From the NCBI GenBank assembly GCA_028292245.1, contig JAQGMS010000009.1, positions 1 to 38,714 on the forward strand: a stretch of DNA of 38,714 nt, written 5' to 3'. Below the pieces are notes generated by a model that saw only the letters and a program-made list of their open reading frames with translations, was not told the origin of the DNA and did no database searches. Each line of letters starts with the position of its first letter. The stretch's first letter is position 1. Below are positions 14,009 to 23,581 of the stretch, piece by piece. The DNA is from Ramlibacter sp. (GTDB taxonomy: Bacteria > Pseudomonadota > Gammaproteobacteria > Burkholderiales > Burkholderiaceae_C). A program made the position numbers and the translations under genes.

Positions 14009-16351
14009 ATGAACATCGTGTGCATCGGCGGCGGTCCCTCGGGCTTGTATTTCGCGCTGCTGATGAAGAAACAGAATCCGGCGCACGATGTCACGGTGGT
14101 CGAGCGCAACAAGCCCTACGACACGTTTGGCTGGGGCGTCGTGTTCTCCGACCAGACGCTAGGCAACCTGCAAGCCGCCGATCCGCAGACGGCCGCGGAG
14201 ATCCTGGGCGCCTTCAACCACTGGGACGACATCGAGGTCAACATCCGCAGCCACCGGATCGTTTCCGGGGGACACGGCTTTTGCGGCATCGGCCGCAAGC
14301 GGCTGCTGAATATCCTGCAGAAGCGCTGCGAGCAACTGGGCGTGAAATTGGTGTTCGAGACCGACGTGCAGGACGACAGCCAATACCCGCAGGCCGACCT
14401 CATCATCGCCAGCGACGGATTGAACAGCCGCATCCGGACTCGGCACGCCGGCACCTACCAGCCGGACATCGACCTGCGCAAGTGCCGCTTCGTCTGGCTC
14501 GGCACGCACAAGAAGTTCGAGGCCTTCACGTTCGCCTTCGAGGAAACACCCTGGGGCTGGTTCCAGGCCCATGCCTATCAGTTCGACGGCGACACCTCCA
14601 CCTTCATCGTCGAGGCGCCGGAAGATGTCTGGGCCAGGGCGGGCCTGGACAAGATGGAGAAGGAAGAGTCGATCGCGTTCTGCGAGAAGCTCTTTGCGAA
14701 ATACCTGGACGGCAACAAGCTGATGTCCAACGCGTCGCACCTGCGCGGCTCTGCGCAGTGGATCCGGTTTCCCCGCGTGGTCTGCAAGACCTGGGTCCAT
14801 CACAACGGCCCCAATGGAACGGGTACGCCGGTGGTGCTGATGGGCGACGCGGCCCACACCGCGCACTTTTCGATCGGCTCGGGCACCAAGTTGGCGTTGG
14901 AGGATTCGATCGAGCTGGCGCGATGCATCGCCCGCTCGCCGTGCGACCTGCCGCAGGCGCTGAAGGAATACGAAGCCGTCCGGAGCATCGAAGTGCTGAA
15001 GATCCAGAACGCGGCGCGCAACTCGACGGAGTGGTTCGAGAACGTGACGCGCTACGCCCACTTGCCGCCCGAGCAGTTCGCCTACTCGCTGCTCACGCGC
15101 AGCCAGCGGATCAGCCACGAGAACCTCCGGCTGCGCGACAAGAACTACGTCGAAGGCTACGAAGACTGGATCGCCGAGCGTTCCGGGCTGCGCCGCACGC
15201 CGGCGCAACACCCCGTCCCGCCGATGTTCACGCCCTTCAGCGCCCGGGGCGTCACGCTGAAAAACCGCGTGGTGGTCTCGCCGATGGCGCAGTACTCCTG
15301 CGTCGATGGCCTGGCGGCGGACTATCACCTGGTGCACCTCGGCGCGCGCGCCATGGGCGGCGCCGGCATGGTCGTGGCCGAGATGACCTGCCCCACGGCG
15401 GATGCGCGCATCACCCCCGGCTGCCCGGGCCTGTGGAACGAGGCGCAGCGCGCCGGCTGGAAGCGCATCGTGGATTTCGTCCATGCAAATACCGACGCCA
15501 GGATCGCCTTGCAACTGGGCCACGCCGGCGCGAAGGGTTCGACCCGCGCCCCCTGGGACGGCGAGGACCAGCCGCTGGATGCCGGCAACTGGCCGCTGAT
15601 CTCCGCTTCGCCGCAGCAGTACATCGATGGCGTGAGCGACTGGTCCAGGGCGATGACGCGTGCCGACATGGACCGCGTGCGCGACGACTTCGTGCGCAGC
15701 ACGCAATTGGCGGCGCAGGCGGGCTTCGACTGGCTGGAACTTCATTGCGCGCACGGCTACCTGCTCTCCAGCTTCATTTCGCCGCTGACCAACCAGCGCA
15801 CCGACGAGTACGGCGGCTCGTTGGAGAACCGGCTGCGCTATCCGCTGGAAGTGTTCGGCGCCATGCGCGCCGCCTGGCCGCAGCAATTGCCGATGTCGGT
15901 GCGCATCTCCGCGCACGACTGGGTCGACGGCGGCATCACGCCCGACGATGCGGTGGCGATGGGCAAGGCCTTCAAGGCAGCCGGCGCGGACATGATCGAC
16001 TGCTCGTCGGGGCAGGTGAGCAAGGAGCAGAAGCCGGTCTACGGGCGCATGTACCAGACACCATTTGCCGATCGCGTGCGCAACGAAGCGGGCATCGCAA
16101 CGATCGCGGTGGGTGCGATCTCCGAAGCCGACCATGTGAACAGCATCATCGCCGCGGGCCGTGCCGACCTTTGCGCCGTTGCGCGGCCCCACCTGGCCAA
16201 CGCGGCCTGGACGCTGCTGGAGGCCGCGAAGATCGGCTACGCCGATGTGTCGTGGCCCAGGCAATACCGGTCGGGCAAGAGCCAATTGGAGCGCAACCTG
16301 GAGCGCGAGAAGGCCTTGGCGGCCGCGCCGATTCAAGAGGAAAAGTTATGA
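14009..16351 (+). CDS. fused flavin monooxygenase / OYE-type reductase (2-aminobenzoyl-CoA or salicylyl-CoA 5-hydroxylase type)
   Basis: At 780 residues this is a two-domain fusion. Residues 1 to about 390 form an FAD monooxygenase (GGGPSG at 6-11, [13 protein letters not shown], and the [22 protein letters not shown] block). Residues 406 to about 770 form an Old-Yellow-Enzyme-like NADH:flavin oxidoreductase ([20 protein letters not shown], active-site H579-x2-H582 in LHCAHGYL). This architecture is that of Azoarcus 2-aminobenzoyl-CoA monooxygenase/reductase, which hydroxylates and then reduces the ring to give a non-aromatic 2-amino-5-oxo-cyclohexene carbonyl-CoA. Databases often call it salicylyl-CoA 5-hydroxylase/oxidoreductase. 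First gene of a four-gene operon with beta-oxidation-like enzymes and a RidA protein. A RidA partner favours an amino substrate. No CoA ligase gene is next to it. Confidence 0.9.
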   Translation: MNIVCIGGGPSGLYFALLMKKQNPAHDVTVVERNKPYDTFGWGVVFSDQTLGNLQAADPQTAAEILGAFNHWDDIEVNIRSHRIVSGGHGFCGIGRKRLLNILQKRCEQLGVKLVFETDVQDDSQYPQADLIIASDGLNSRIRTRHAGTYQPDIDLRKCRFVWLGTHKKFEAFTFAFEETPWGWFQAHAYQFDGDTSTFIVEAPEDVWARAGLDKMEKEESIAFCEKLFAKYLDGNKLMSNASHLRGSAQWIRFPRVVCKTWVHHNGPNGTGTPVVLMGDAAHTAHFSIGSGTKLALEDSIELARCIARSPCDLPQALKEYEAVRSIEVLKIQNAARNSTEWFENVTRYAHLPPEQFAYSLLTRSQRISHENLRLRDKNYVEGYEDWIAERSGLRRTPAQHPVPPMFTPFSARGVTLKNRVVVSPMAQYSCVDGLAADYHLVHLGARAMGGAGMVVAEMTCPTADARITPGCPGLWNEAQRAGWKRIVDFVHANTDARIALQLGHAGAKGSTRAPWDGEDQPLDAGNWPLISASPQQYIDGVSDWSRAMTRADMDRVRDDFVRSTQLAAQAGFDWLELHCAHGYLLSSFISPLTNQRTDEYGGSLENRLRYPLEVFGAMRAAWPQQLPMSVRISAHDWVDGGITPDDAVAMGKAFKAAGADMIDCSSGQVSKEQKPVYGRMYQTPFADRVRNEAGIATIAVGAISEADHVNSIIAAGRADLCAVARPHLANAAWTLLEAAKIGYADVSWPRQYRSGKSQLERNLEREKALAAAPIQEEKL

Positions 16352-17205
16352 ACGAAACCGATCGCGTCGATCCCGCGCTGTCTGCGGGCAACCGCAAGTC
16401 ACTGGAAAGCTACCGCGCCACGCACTTCCTCTGGGAGGTCGGGAACGCCGTGGCCACCGTGACGCTGAACCGGCCGGAACGCAAGAATCCGCTGACCTTC
16501 GAGTCCTACGCCGAACTGCGCGACCTGTTCGGCCAATTGAAGTACGCGACCGACGTTCACGCGGTCGTCGTGGCCGGCGCCGGCGGCAACTTCTGCTCGG
16601 GCGGCGACGTGCACGAGATCATTGGCCCGCTGGTGCGGCTGAAGGCGCCCGAACTGTTGATGTTCACGCGCATGACCGGCGACCTGGTCAAGGCGATGCG
16701 TGCCTGCCCGCAACCCATCGTGGCGGCGGTGGATGGCGTTTGCGCCGGCGCGGGCGCCATCGTCGCCATGGCGTCCGACTTGCGGCTCGGCACCGCGCGC
16801 AGCAAGACTGCCTTCCTCTTCAACCGGGTCGGCCTGGCCGGCTGCGACATGGGCGCCTGCGCGATCCTGCCGCGGATCATCGGCCAAGGGCGCGCCAGCG
16901 ACCTGCTCTACACCGGCCGCTCGCTCGGCGGCGAGGAGGGCGAGCGCTGGGGCTTCTTCAACCGCCTGTGCGCGCCGGAGGCCCTGCTGTCTGACGCACA
17001 GGCATTGGCGAGCGAATTGGCCCAAGGCCCGAGCTTCGCCAACGGGATCACCAAGACCATGCTGCACCAGGAGTGGGCCATGACCCTCGAGCAGGCGATC
17101 GAGGCCGAAGCCCAGGCGCAGGCGCTTTGCATGCTGACCGAGGACTTCTCGCGCGCCTACAACGCGTTCGTGGCGAAGAGCAAGCCCCGCTTCGAAGGCA
17201 ATTGA
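16348..17205 (+). CDS. enoyl-CoA hydratase/isomerase family protein
   Basis: A 285-residue crotonase-fold protein. It begins at the ATG overlapping the previous stop (ATGA), showing translational coupling. Crotonase signatures are present: [17 protein letters not shown], the oxyanion-hole segment [19 protein letters not shown], and [22 protein letters not shown]. In the usual second acidic position the sequence reads [20 protein letters not shown], as in ring-cleaving or hydrating crotonases of the aminobenzoyl-CoA group, rather than the classic EIxxG hydratase pattern. It probably hydrates or opens the alicyclic CoA product of the fused enzyme. The exact reaction is inferred from operon position only. 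Confidence 0.88.
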   Translation: MNETDRVDPALSAGNRKSLESYRATHFLWEVGNAVATVTLNRPERKNPLTFESYAELRDLFGQLKYATDVHAVVVAGAGGNFCSGGDVHEIIGPLVRLKAPELLMFTRMTGDLVKAMRACPQPIVAAVDGVCAGAGAIVAMASDLRLGTARSKTAFLFNRVGLAGCDMGACAILPRIIGQGRASDLLYTGRSLGGEEGERWGFFNRLCAPEALLSDAQALASELAQGPSFANGITKTMLHQEWAMTLEQAIEAEAQAQALCMLTEDFSRAYNAFVAKSKPRFEGN

Positions 17206-17212
17206 GGCTGCC

Positions 17213-18379
17213 ATGAGCGACACCCGATACCTGGACTGGCCGTTTCTCGAAGAGCGGCACCGTGTGCTGGCGCGTGAACTCGATGCCTGGGCGGACCAGC
17301 ATATTTCCCACGACCACGGCGCCGATATCGATACCGAATGCCGGTCGCTGGTCCGCTCGCTCGGCGAGGCCGGATGGCTCAAGCACGCTGTCGGCAGCAG
17401 ATCGCATGGCGCGGGAGAAACGATCGACACCCGGGCGATCTGCCTGATCCGCGAAACACTGGCGCGGCACAGCGGCCTGGCGGATTTCGCCTTCGCGATG
17501 CAGGGCCTGGGCTCGGGCGCCATCAGCCTGCAGGGAACGCCGGAACAGAGGGAGCGCTATCTCTCGCGCGTGGCGAAGGGGGAGGCGATCGCCGCATTCG
17601 CCTTGTCCGAACCGGAAGCGGGCTCGGACGTCGCGGCCATGCAGTGCAATGCGCACGTCGACGGCGGGCATGCGGTCCTGAATGGCGAAAAGACCTGGAT
17701 TTCCAACGGCGGCATCGCGGATTTCTACGTCGTCTTCTGCCGCACCGGCGAAGCACCGGGCGCGCGCGGCATCTCGGCCTTCATCGTCGACGCCGATACG
17801 CCCGGATTCGAGATCGCCGAGCGGATCGACGTGATCGCGCCGCATCCGCTGGCGCGACTGCGTTTTGTCAATTGCCGGGTTCCCTTGACCCAACGCGTTG
17901 GCGCGGCGGGTGAGGGCTTCAAGGTCGCCATGCGGACCCTGGACGTGTTCCGCACGTCCGTCGCCGCCGCCGCGCTGGGCTTTGCGCGGCGGGCGATGGA
18001 TGAAGCATTGCGGCGGTCCACCACACGCAAGATGTTCAACCAGGTGTTGTCCGATTTCCAATTGACGCAGGCCAAGCTGGCGCAGATGGCGACCACCATC
18101 GACACGTCGGCGCTGTTGGTCTACCGGGCCGCGTGGCAGCGGGACCAGGGACAAAGCGTGACCAAGGAGGCGGCCATGGCCAAGCTCACCGCCACCGAAG
18201 GCGCGCAGCAGGTGATCGACGCCGCAGTTCAGATCTTCGGCGGGCAGGGGGTGGTCAGCGGCCAGGCCGTGGAGCGGCTCTACCGCGAAATCCGCTCGCT
18301 GCGCATCTATGAAGGCGCGACCGAAGTCCAGCAATTGATCATCGCGCGCGAGCTGCTCAAGGAAAACTCATGGAAGTGA
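17213..18379 (+). CDS. acyl-CoA dehydrogenase family protein
   Basis: The 388-residue protein has the full acyl-CoA dehydrogenase layout: helical N-domain, central beta-domain with [15 protein letters not shown] and [16 protein letters not shown], and C-terminal helical domain with the FAD-binding [11 protein letters not shown] segment. The predicted catalytic base is E367 in [19 protein letters not shown], as in the short-chain group. It oxidises an acyl-CoA with FAD and passes electrons to ETF. It starts seven bases after the enoyl-CoA hydratase stop and overlaps the RidA gene by ten bases. Likely substrate: the alicyclic or ring-opened acyl-CoA of the aminobenzoyl/salicylyl pathway. Confidence 0.9.
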   Translation: MSDTRYLDWPFLEERHRVLARELDAWADQHISHDHGADIDTECRSLVRSLGEAGWLKHAVGSRSHGAGETIDTRAICLIRETLARHSGLADFAFAMQGLGSGAISLQGTPEQRERYLSRVAKGEAIAAFALSEPEAGSDVAAMQCNAHVDGGHAVLNGEKTWISNGGIADFYVVFCRTGEAPGARGISAFIVDADTPGFEIAERIDVIAPHPLARLRFVNCRVPLTQRVGAAGEGFKVAMRTLDVFRTSVAAAALGFARRAMDEALRRSTTRKMFNQVLSDFQLTQAKLAQMATTIDTSALLVYRAAWQRDQGQSVTKEAAMAKLTATEGAQQVIDAAVQIFGGQGVVSGQAVERLYREIRSLRIYEGATEVQQLIIARELLKENSWK

Positions 18380-18762
18380 TACTCCCGGCCGGCTGGCCGC
18401 GTCCCAAGGGCTATGCCAACGGCGTCGTCGCCAGCGGCAGGATGCTGTTCATCGCCGGCATGATCGGCTGGGACGCCCAGGGGCGGTTCCACAGCGACGA
18501 TTTCGCCGCGCAGGCCAGGCAGGCCTTGCAGAACGTCGCCGAAGTGCTGCGCGAAGCCGGCGGAAGGCCCGAGCACATCGTGCGCATGACCTGGTACGTG
18601 ACCGACAAGCGTGAATACCTCGCGGCCGCGAAAGAGATCGGTGCTGCCTTCCGCGAAATCATCGGCGCCTACAACGCCGCGATGAGCGCGGTGGAAGTGA
18701 AGGCGCTGATGGAAGACCGGGCCAAGGTCGAGATCGAGGCCACGGCGGTCTTGCCGCAGTAG
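18370..18762 (+). CDS. RidA (YjgF/UK114) family protein lacking the usual arginine
   Basis: The 130-residue protein has the RidA fold signature ([26 protein letters not shown] near the N-terminus, [10 protein letters not shown] at the C-terminus). Canonical RidA hydrolyses reactive enamines/imines and binds the substrate carboxylate with an Arg in a PARxxVEV motif near residue 105. Here the aligned motif is AAMSAVEV, with M105 in the Arg position. It may therefore bind a CoA-thioester enamine, which has no free carboxylate, and help to deaminate the 2-amino-5-oxo-cyclohexenyl-CoA product of the first enzyme. That role is inference from the missing Arg and the operon. Its start lies ten bases inside the dehydrogenase gene. 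Confidence 0.88.
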   Translation: MEVILPAGWPRPKGYANGVVASGRMLFIAGMIGWDAQGRFHSDDFAAQARQALQNVAEVLREAGGRPEHIVRMTWYVTDKREYLAAAKEIGAAFREIIGAYNAAMSAVEVKALMEDRAKVEIEATAVLPQ

Positions 18763-18789
18763 CAGCTGCTTCGCAAACGGGTTGAATGA

Positions 18790-18806
18790 CCTTCGCAAAG
18801 CGAAGG
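18790..18806. terminator. short hairpin after the aminobenzoyl-CoA operon
   Basis: CCTTCGC-AAA-GCGAAGG is a perfect 7-bp stem with a 3-base loop, 28 bases after the RidA stop. No T-run follows, so it is at best a weak or rho-assisted terminator. The remaining bases up to 18948 show no gene. Confidence 0.4.
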
Positions 18807-18948
18807 CTGTTGCTCGGCAGTCAGCGCATTTCCCTACAGGCACGCGCCACTATGGACTGCACGGCGCGCGAATTGTCGAGCTAGATTAGGTCACAGGTCA
18901 GGTGCATTCGGTACTCGGCTTTGTTCCTCAACCTAGCGGAGACCTTCC

Positions 18949-20313
18949 ATGACTATCTCAGCACAAGAGCGCACCAGCATCATCCAACTCGCGGTCGCGA
19001 TGTTGGACGTGGCCCCGGGCGCGACCTACCTGGCGACGCTCAGCGCCGCCCTCGAAGCCAATGGCCACAGCATGTCGGCGCTTGCCGTCGAAGTGGCGAA
19101 CTCCACCCAGTACCAGTCCCTGTATCCGGTCACGCAGTCAGCCAGCGCTTTCGCGGCAGCCTTCCTGACGCCATTGGGCCTGCAGGCCAACGCCACCGCG
19201 CTGGGTTACGTCAACGCGCAGTTCGCGGCGGGGGTCAACAAGGGCCAGATCGTGTATGACGCCATCACCGCGTTGAACAACTCATCGGCCCCGGAATTCG
19301 CCGACGCCAAGGCCGTCCTGGCCAACGAGACCACCGTCGCCACGTACTACTCGGTGACCCTGGGCGCGACGGGGACCGACCTGAGCGTGTTGCACCACGT
19401 CATCGACACGGTGACCGCCAGCCCGTCTTCAGTGGCCGCCGCGATCGCCGCGATGGCGCCGCCGCCCCCGCCCCCTCCGCCTCCGCCGGCCCCTCCGCCG
19501 GCCCCGGCCCCGGCGCCTTCGGGACAGCACGTGATCAACCTCACTTCCGCCAATGACACCTACACGATCGGCGCGGGCGACTTCCGCATCAACGGCCTGG
19601 GCGGCGACGACACCATCACGACCGGCAGCGGCCGCAACACCGTCGTCACCGTGGCCGGCAACGACACGATCACCACCGGCGGCGGCGCCGACATCATCCA
19701 GGCCGGCGACGGCAACAACACCATCAATGCCGGCGACGGCGTCAACTCCGTTACGACGGGTGCCGGCAACGACACCATCACCACCGGTTCGGGCAAGGAC
19801 ACCATCGTCAGCGGCGCCGGCAACGACATCATCTCCAGCGGCGCCGGCACCGACGTCATCACCAGCGGCGCGGGCAACGACTCGATCGACGTCGGCGTCG
19901 ACAGCGTGCAGGACAGGGTGATCTTCGCCAGCACCGCGGTGCTCAACGGCAGTGACGTGATTACCGGGTTCACCACGGTGATCGACAAGCTCGACGTCGG
20001 CCTGATGACCTCGCAGCAGGCGGCAACCATGGTCACAGGCAACCTGACGGTGCAGGCCGGCAAGGTCTATTTCCTCGCGTCCGGCATCAACGCCGACGCC
20101 GACAGCCCTTCTGCAGTGGCGGCGGTGGTCAATGCGGGCGCGGTGTGGACCAACGGCACCGTGGGATCTGTCGCGTTCTTCGTCGTCAACGACAACGACA
20201 GCTCGGCGGTCTACCAATATGTCGAGGCGGGCGGCGCCGGCATCACAGTGGGCGAATTGACGCTGATGGGCACCGTGGACGAAAAGATCGTTGTCGGCGA
20301 CTTGATGTTCTGA
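18949..20313 (+). CDS. RTX-repeat calcium-binding protein, likely type I secreted
   Basis: At 454 residues it has four parts. Residues 1-165 are an Ala/Ser-rich helical domain (TQYQSLYPVTQSASAFAAAFLTPLGL), reminiscent of the N-terminal regions of DUF4214 or S-layer-type proteins. Residues 170-190 are a Pro/Ala linker with ten consecutive prolines. Residues about 200-325 hold degenerate RTX repeats (GLGGDDTITTGSG, GAGNDTITTGSG, GAGNDIISSGAG), which form a calcium-bound beta-roll. A C-terminal Gly/Val-rich domain follows. There is no Sec signal peptide, which with RTX repeats fits secretion through a type I (ABC) exporter, but none is encoded in this window. Possible roles are surface layer, adhesin or biofilm matrix. 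No enzymatic motif is visible. AGCGGAGACC serves as ribosome site. Confidence 0.82.
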   Translation: MTISAQERTSIIQLAVAMLDVAPGATYLATLSAALEANGHSMSALAVEVANSTQYQSLYPVTQSASAFAAAFLTPLGLQANATALGYVNAQFAAGVNKGQIVYDAITALNNSSAPEFADAKAVLANETTVATYYSVTLGATGTDLSVLHHVIDTVTASPSSVAAAIAAMAPPPPPPPPPPAPPPAPAPAPSGQHVINLTSANDTYTIGAGDFRINGLGGDDTITTGSGRNTVVTVAGNDTITTGGGADIIQAGDGNNTINAGDGVNSVTTGAGNDTITTGSGKDTIVSGAGNDIISSGAGTDVITSGAGNDSIDVGVDSVQDRVIFASTAVLNGSDVITGFTTVIDKLDVGLMTSQQAATMVTGNLTVQAGKVYFLASGINADADSPSAVAAVVNAGAVWTNGTVGSVAFFVVNDNDSSAVYQYVEAGGAGITVGELTLMGTVDEKIVVGDLMF

Positions 20314-20354
20314 CCGGGGCGCGAGGCTTCGCGGCTCGCCCGGATTCGGCGAGA

Positions 20355-20381
20355 ATCCATCCAGACAAGCTCTGGATGGAT
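20355..20381. promoter_or_regulatory. 11-bp hairpin just before the gcdH start
   Basis: ATCCATCCAGA (20355-20365) and TCTGGATGGAT (20371-20381) pair perfectly around a 5-base loop. The right arm includes the only purine-rich stretch (GGATGGA) that could act as ribosome site for the ATG at 20386. The structure could either terminate upstream reading, hide the ribosome site, or be an operator. Confidence 0.55.
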
Positions 20382-20385
20382 CGAC

Positions 20386-21567
20386 ATGAAAGCCACGAAA
20401 GCCTCCTTCAACTGGGCCGACCCGCTGCTGCTGGATGCGCAGATCACCGATGAAGAGCGCATGGTGCGCGAGTCGGCGGCGGCGTACTGCCGGGAGCGGC
20501 TCGCTCCGCGCGTGCTCGAGGCGTTCCGCCACGAGAAAACCGACACTTCGATCTTCCGCGAGATGGGCGAACTGGGCCTGTTGGGCCCCACCATCCCGGA
20601 AGCCTACGGCGGCGCCGGCCTGAACTACGTCTGCTACGGCCTGGTCGCGCGCGAAGTCGAGCGCGTGGATTCGGGCTACCGCTCGATGATGAGCGTGCAG
20701 TCGTCTCTGGTCATGGTGCCGATCAACGAGTTCGGCAATGAAGCCACCAAACAGAAATACCTTCCCAAGCTGGCCACCGGCGAGTGGATCGGCTGCTTCG
20801 GCCTGACCGAGCCGAACCACGGCTCCGACCCCGGCGGCATGGTCACCCGCGCCAGGAAGGTCGACGGCGGCTACAAGCTCTCCGGCGCCAAGATGTGGAT
20901 CACCAACAGCCCGATCGCCGATGTCTTCGTGGTCTGGGCCAAGGACGACGAAGGCGCGATCCGCGGCTTCGTGCTGGACAAGGGCGCCAAAGGCCTGTCG
21001 GCACCCGCCATCCACGGCAAGGTGGGACTGCGCGCGTCCATCACCGGCGAGATCGTGATGGACGAAGTGTTCTGCCCCGAGGAAAACGCTTTCCCCGAAG
21101 TGCGGGGCTTGAAGGGTCCGTTCACCTGCCTGAACTCAGCGCGCTACGGCATCGCGTGGGGTGCCCTGGGCGCGGCCGAGGACTGCTGGTTCCGCGCCCG
21201 CCAATACGTGCTGGACCGCAAGCAGTTCGGCAAGCCCCTGGCGGCCAACCAGCTGGTCCAGAAGAAACTGGCCGACATGCAGACCGAAATCACGCTGGGC
21301 CTGCAAGGGTGCCTGCGGCTGGGGCGCATGAAGGACGAGGGGACAGCCTCGGTGGAGATCACTTCGATCATGAAGCGCAACTCCTGCGGCAAGGCGCTGG
21401 ACATCGCGCGGACTGCGCGCGACATGCTGGGCGGCAACGGCATCAGCGACGAGTTCGGCGTGGCCCGCCACCTGGTGAACCTGGAAGTGGTGAACACCTA
21501 CGAGGGCACGCATGACGTGCACGCCCTGATCCTCGGGCGGGCGCAGACGGGGATATCGGCGTTCTAG
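20386..21567 (+). CDS. gcdH: glutaryl-CoA dehydrogenase
   Basis: GcdH oxidises and decarboxylates glutaryl-CoA to crotonyl-CoA, in lysine/tryptophan and aromatic catabolism, with FAD and ETF. The 393-residue protein matches the family closely: [24 protein letters not shown] at the start, [17 protein letters not shown], and the catalytic E373 in [20 protein letters not shown]. The Arg-rich [10 protein letters not shown] region and [18 protein letters not shown] also fit GcdH rather than a generic acyl-CoA dehydrogenase. It is monocistronic here: a hairpin precedes it, and the TRAP genes run toward it with only three bases between stops. The usual CoA-transferase partner is not in view. Confidence 0.93.
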   Translation: MKATKASFNWADPLLLDAQITDEERMVRESAAAYCRERLAPRVLEAFRHEKTDTSIFREMGELGLLGPTIPEAYGGAGLNYVCYGLVAREVERVDSGYRSMMSVQSSLVMVPINEFGNEATKQKYLPKLATGEWIGCFGLTEPNHGSDPGGMVTRARKVDGGYKLSGAKMWITNSPIADVFVVWAKDDEGAIRGFVLDKGAKGLSAPAIHGKVGLRASITGEIVMDEVFCPEENAFPEVRGLKGPFTCLNSARYGIAWGALGAAEDCWFRARQYVLDRKQFGKPLAANQLVQKKLADMQTEITLGLQGCLRLGRMKDEGTASVEITSIMKRNSCGKALDIARTARDMLGGNGISDEFGVARHLVNLEVVNTYEGTHDVHALILGRAQTGISAF

Positions 21568-21570
21568 GCG

Positions 21571-23580
21571 TCAGGCCGCAACCGGCCTGTCCCTGAAGTA
21601 CTGCGCCGCCAGCGCGGCGAGTACCAGTGCGATACCGATCAGGTCGGCCGTCGCCGTGGGATAGACGAGCGCGAAGCCCGCGACCAGGAACATCACCCTT
21701 TCGACAGGCGTCGCTTTCTTGAGCGCCCAGCCTTGGAAGCCAGCGGCCAGCGCGGCAACCCCGAGCGCCGCGGTGAACGTGACTTCCGCGATCGACCACC
21801 AGTTGGCGCCGGCGAGCGCCTTGGTCGATCCCATCAGCAGCAGGCCCTGGCCGCTGGGGTCGAGCACGAACATGAACGGCACCAGGAACGCCGGCACCGT
21901 GTACTTCCAGCATTGCATCGTCGTCTTGTACGGGTCGCCGCCGGTGATCGCCGCCGCGGCGAACGGCGACAGCGCGGTGGGCGGAGAAACTTCGGACAGC
22001 ACGGCGTAATAGAAGATGAACATGTGGGCCGCGAAGTCGGGCACACCCAGTTTGATCAGCGCGGGCGCTGCGATCACTGCGCAGATGATGTAGGAGGCGG
22101 TCACCGGAACCGCCAGGCCGACGATCCACACCACCAGCGAGGTGTAGACCGCGGTGAGAAGCAGCGAGCCGCCCGCCAGGTCGATCACGATCGAGCTGAA
22201 TTTCAGGCCCAGGCCGGTGAGCGTCACCACGCCGACGATGATGCCCGCGCCGGCGCAGGTGGCCGCCACGTTGAGCACGCCGATCGACCCGCCTTCCATG
22301 GCCTTGATGAATTTGGAGTGCCACAGCTGGCGCGCGATCGGTCCCTTGCCGCGAAACACGTCATACGGAACCAGCGCGCAATCGGCCCGCAGGAAACTCG
22401 TGGCACAGGCAACCACCGTTGCCCAGAACACCGAGAGCACGGGCGAGAAGCCCCACAGCATGAAAATGACGATGGAGATCAGCGACAGGAAGTGGAACCA
22501 GTACTTGCGCGTCAGGTTCCACACCGTGTCCACCTTCTCGAACACCGTGTTGCCCATGCCGTACTTGCGCGCGTCGATTTCGACCATCAGGAACAGCGCG
22601 AGGTAGAACAGCAGCGTGGGGATGCACGCCATCAACAGCACGTCGAGGTACGAGATCTTCAGGAACTCGGCGATCAGGAACGCCGCGGCGCCCAGCACCG
22701 GCGGGGAGATGATGGCGCCCAGTCCCCCGGCTGCCAGCAAGCCACCGGCGGCGTTCTTTTCGTAGCCGACCTTGGCGAGCATCGGCCATGCCACGGAGCC
22801 GAGCGTGACGGTGGTAGCGACACCGGAGCCGGAGGGCCCCCCGAGCAGGAATGACGCCAGCACTACGGTGCGTCCTGCGCCGGTCGGCTTGCCGCCCATC
22901 GCCGAGAACGAAAAATCGATGTAGAACTTGCCTGCGCCCGAGTACTGCAGGAATGCGCCGAAGATGGTGAACAGGATGATCAGCGACGACGAGACGTCGA
23001 TGGCAACGCCGAAGATGCCCTCCAGCGTCATGTACAGGTGGCCCACGAGGCGCCCGACCTCGTAGCCCTTGTGGGTCCAGGGGGCCGGCAGGTAGGCGCC
23101 CAGCAACGCATACAGGATGAAGGCGCCCGTGATGGCCGGCATGATCCACCCCGCGGTGCGCCGCATCGCCTCCAGGATGAGGGCGATCAGCGCGACGCCG
23201 AAGAAGATGTCCCAGGGCAGCGGCGTGGTGTTGCGGTCGGTGAAATCGTCGCCGCCCCAGATCACATACGCCACCACGGCGATCGACAGCGCCGAGGCGA
23301 CGATGTCCCACCACATGATGCGGTGCCGGTAGCGCTTGGCGACCGGGAACAGCAGGAAAGTGAGGAACAGCACCATCGCGACGTGGACCGGCCGCAAGGT
23401 CTGGGTCGGCACGATCGCGTAGGCCGCGTAGAGATGGAACGCCGACATCGCGACGGCAACCAGCGTCACGAAATCCGCGCGCCAGCCCGCCAGCGTGTTC
23501 GCCGCGCCTTCTTCTTCCTCGATGAATTCCTGTGCCTTGGAGAGTGCTTCGTCGCTGACCAGCCCGGCCTGTTCGGTCAT
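21571..23580 (-). CDS. TRAP transporter permease, fused 4TM/12TM (TAXI type)
   Basis: A 669-residue polytopic inner-membrane protein with many hydrophobic helices. It combines the small (DctQ-like) and large (DctM-like) TRAP permease parts in one chain, as in TAXI systems. Recognisable blocks are LLGGPSGSGVATTVTLGSVAWPMLAKVGYEKNAAGGLLAAGGLGAIISPPVLGAAAFLIAEF and AAAITGGDPYKTTMQCWKYTVPAFLVPFMF. It uses an ion gradient to import a substrate handed over by the periplasmic TAXI protein. It starts one base after that gene's stop, so the two are coupled. The substrate is unknown; TAXI systems carry organic acids or glutamate-like molecules. Confidence 0.93.
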   Translation of the reverse strand: MTEQAGLVSDEALSKAQEFIEEEEGAANTLAGWRADFVTLVAVAMSAFHLYAAYAIVPTQTLRPVHVAMVLFLTFLLFPVAKRYRHRIMWWDIVASALSIAVVAYVIWGGDDFTDRNTTPLPWDIFFGVALIALILEAMRRTAGWIMPAITGAFILYALLGAYLPAPWTHKGYEVGRLVGHLYMTLEGIFGVAIDVSSSLIILFTIFGAFLQYSGAGKFYIDFSFSAMGGKPTGAGRTVVLASFLLGGPSGSGVATTVTLGSVAWPMLAKVGYEKNAAGGLLAAGGLGAIISPPVLGAAAFLIAEFLKISYLDVLLMACIPTLLFYLALFLMVEIDARKYGMGNTVFEKVDTVWNLTRKYWFHFLSLISIVIFMLWGFSPVLSVFWATVVACATSFLRADCALVPYDVFRGKGPIARQLWHSKFIKAMEGGSIGVLNVAATCAGAGIIVGVVTLTGLGLKFSSIVIDLAGGSLLLTAVYTSLVVWIVGLAVPVTASYIICAVIAAPALIKLGVPDFAAHMFIFYYAVLSEVSPPTALSPFAAAAITGGDPYKTTMQCWKYTVPAFLVPFMFVLDPSGQGLLLMGSTKALAGANWWSIAEVTFTAALGVAALAAGFQGWALKKATPVERVMFLVAGFALVYPTATADLIGIALVLAALAAQYFRDRPVAA

Positions 23581-23581
23581 G

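Noticed and set aside
14020-16347. A second long plus-strand frame within the fused monooxygenase-reductase gene
   Set aside because: It is an Arg/Gly/Ala-rich overlapping frame. Only its 3' part from 16348 is the real enoyl-CoA hydratase gene.
19560-19921. Tandem similar DNA units that could be taken for a repeat array or CRISPR
   Set aside because: They are in-frame codons for RTX repeats (GxGNDxITxGxG) with variable wobble positions and no spacers.
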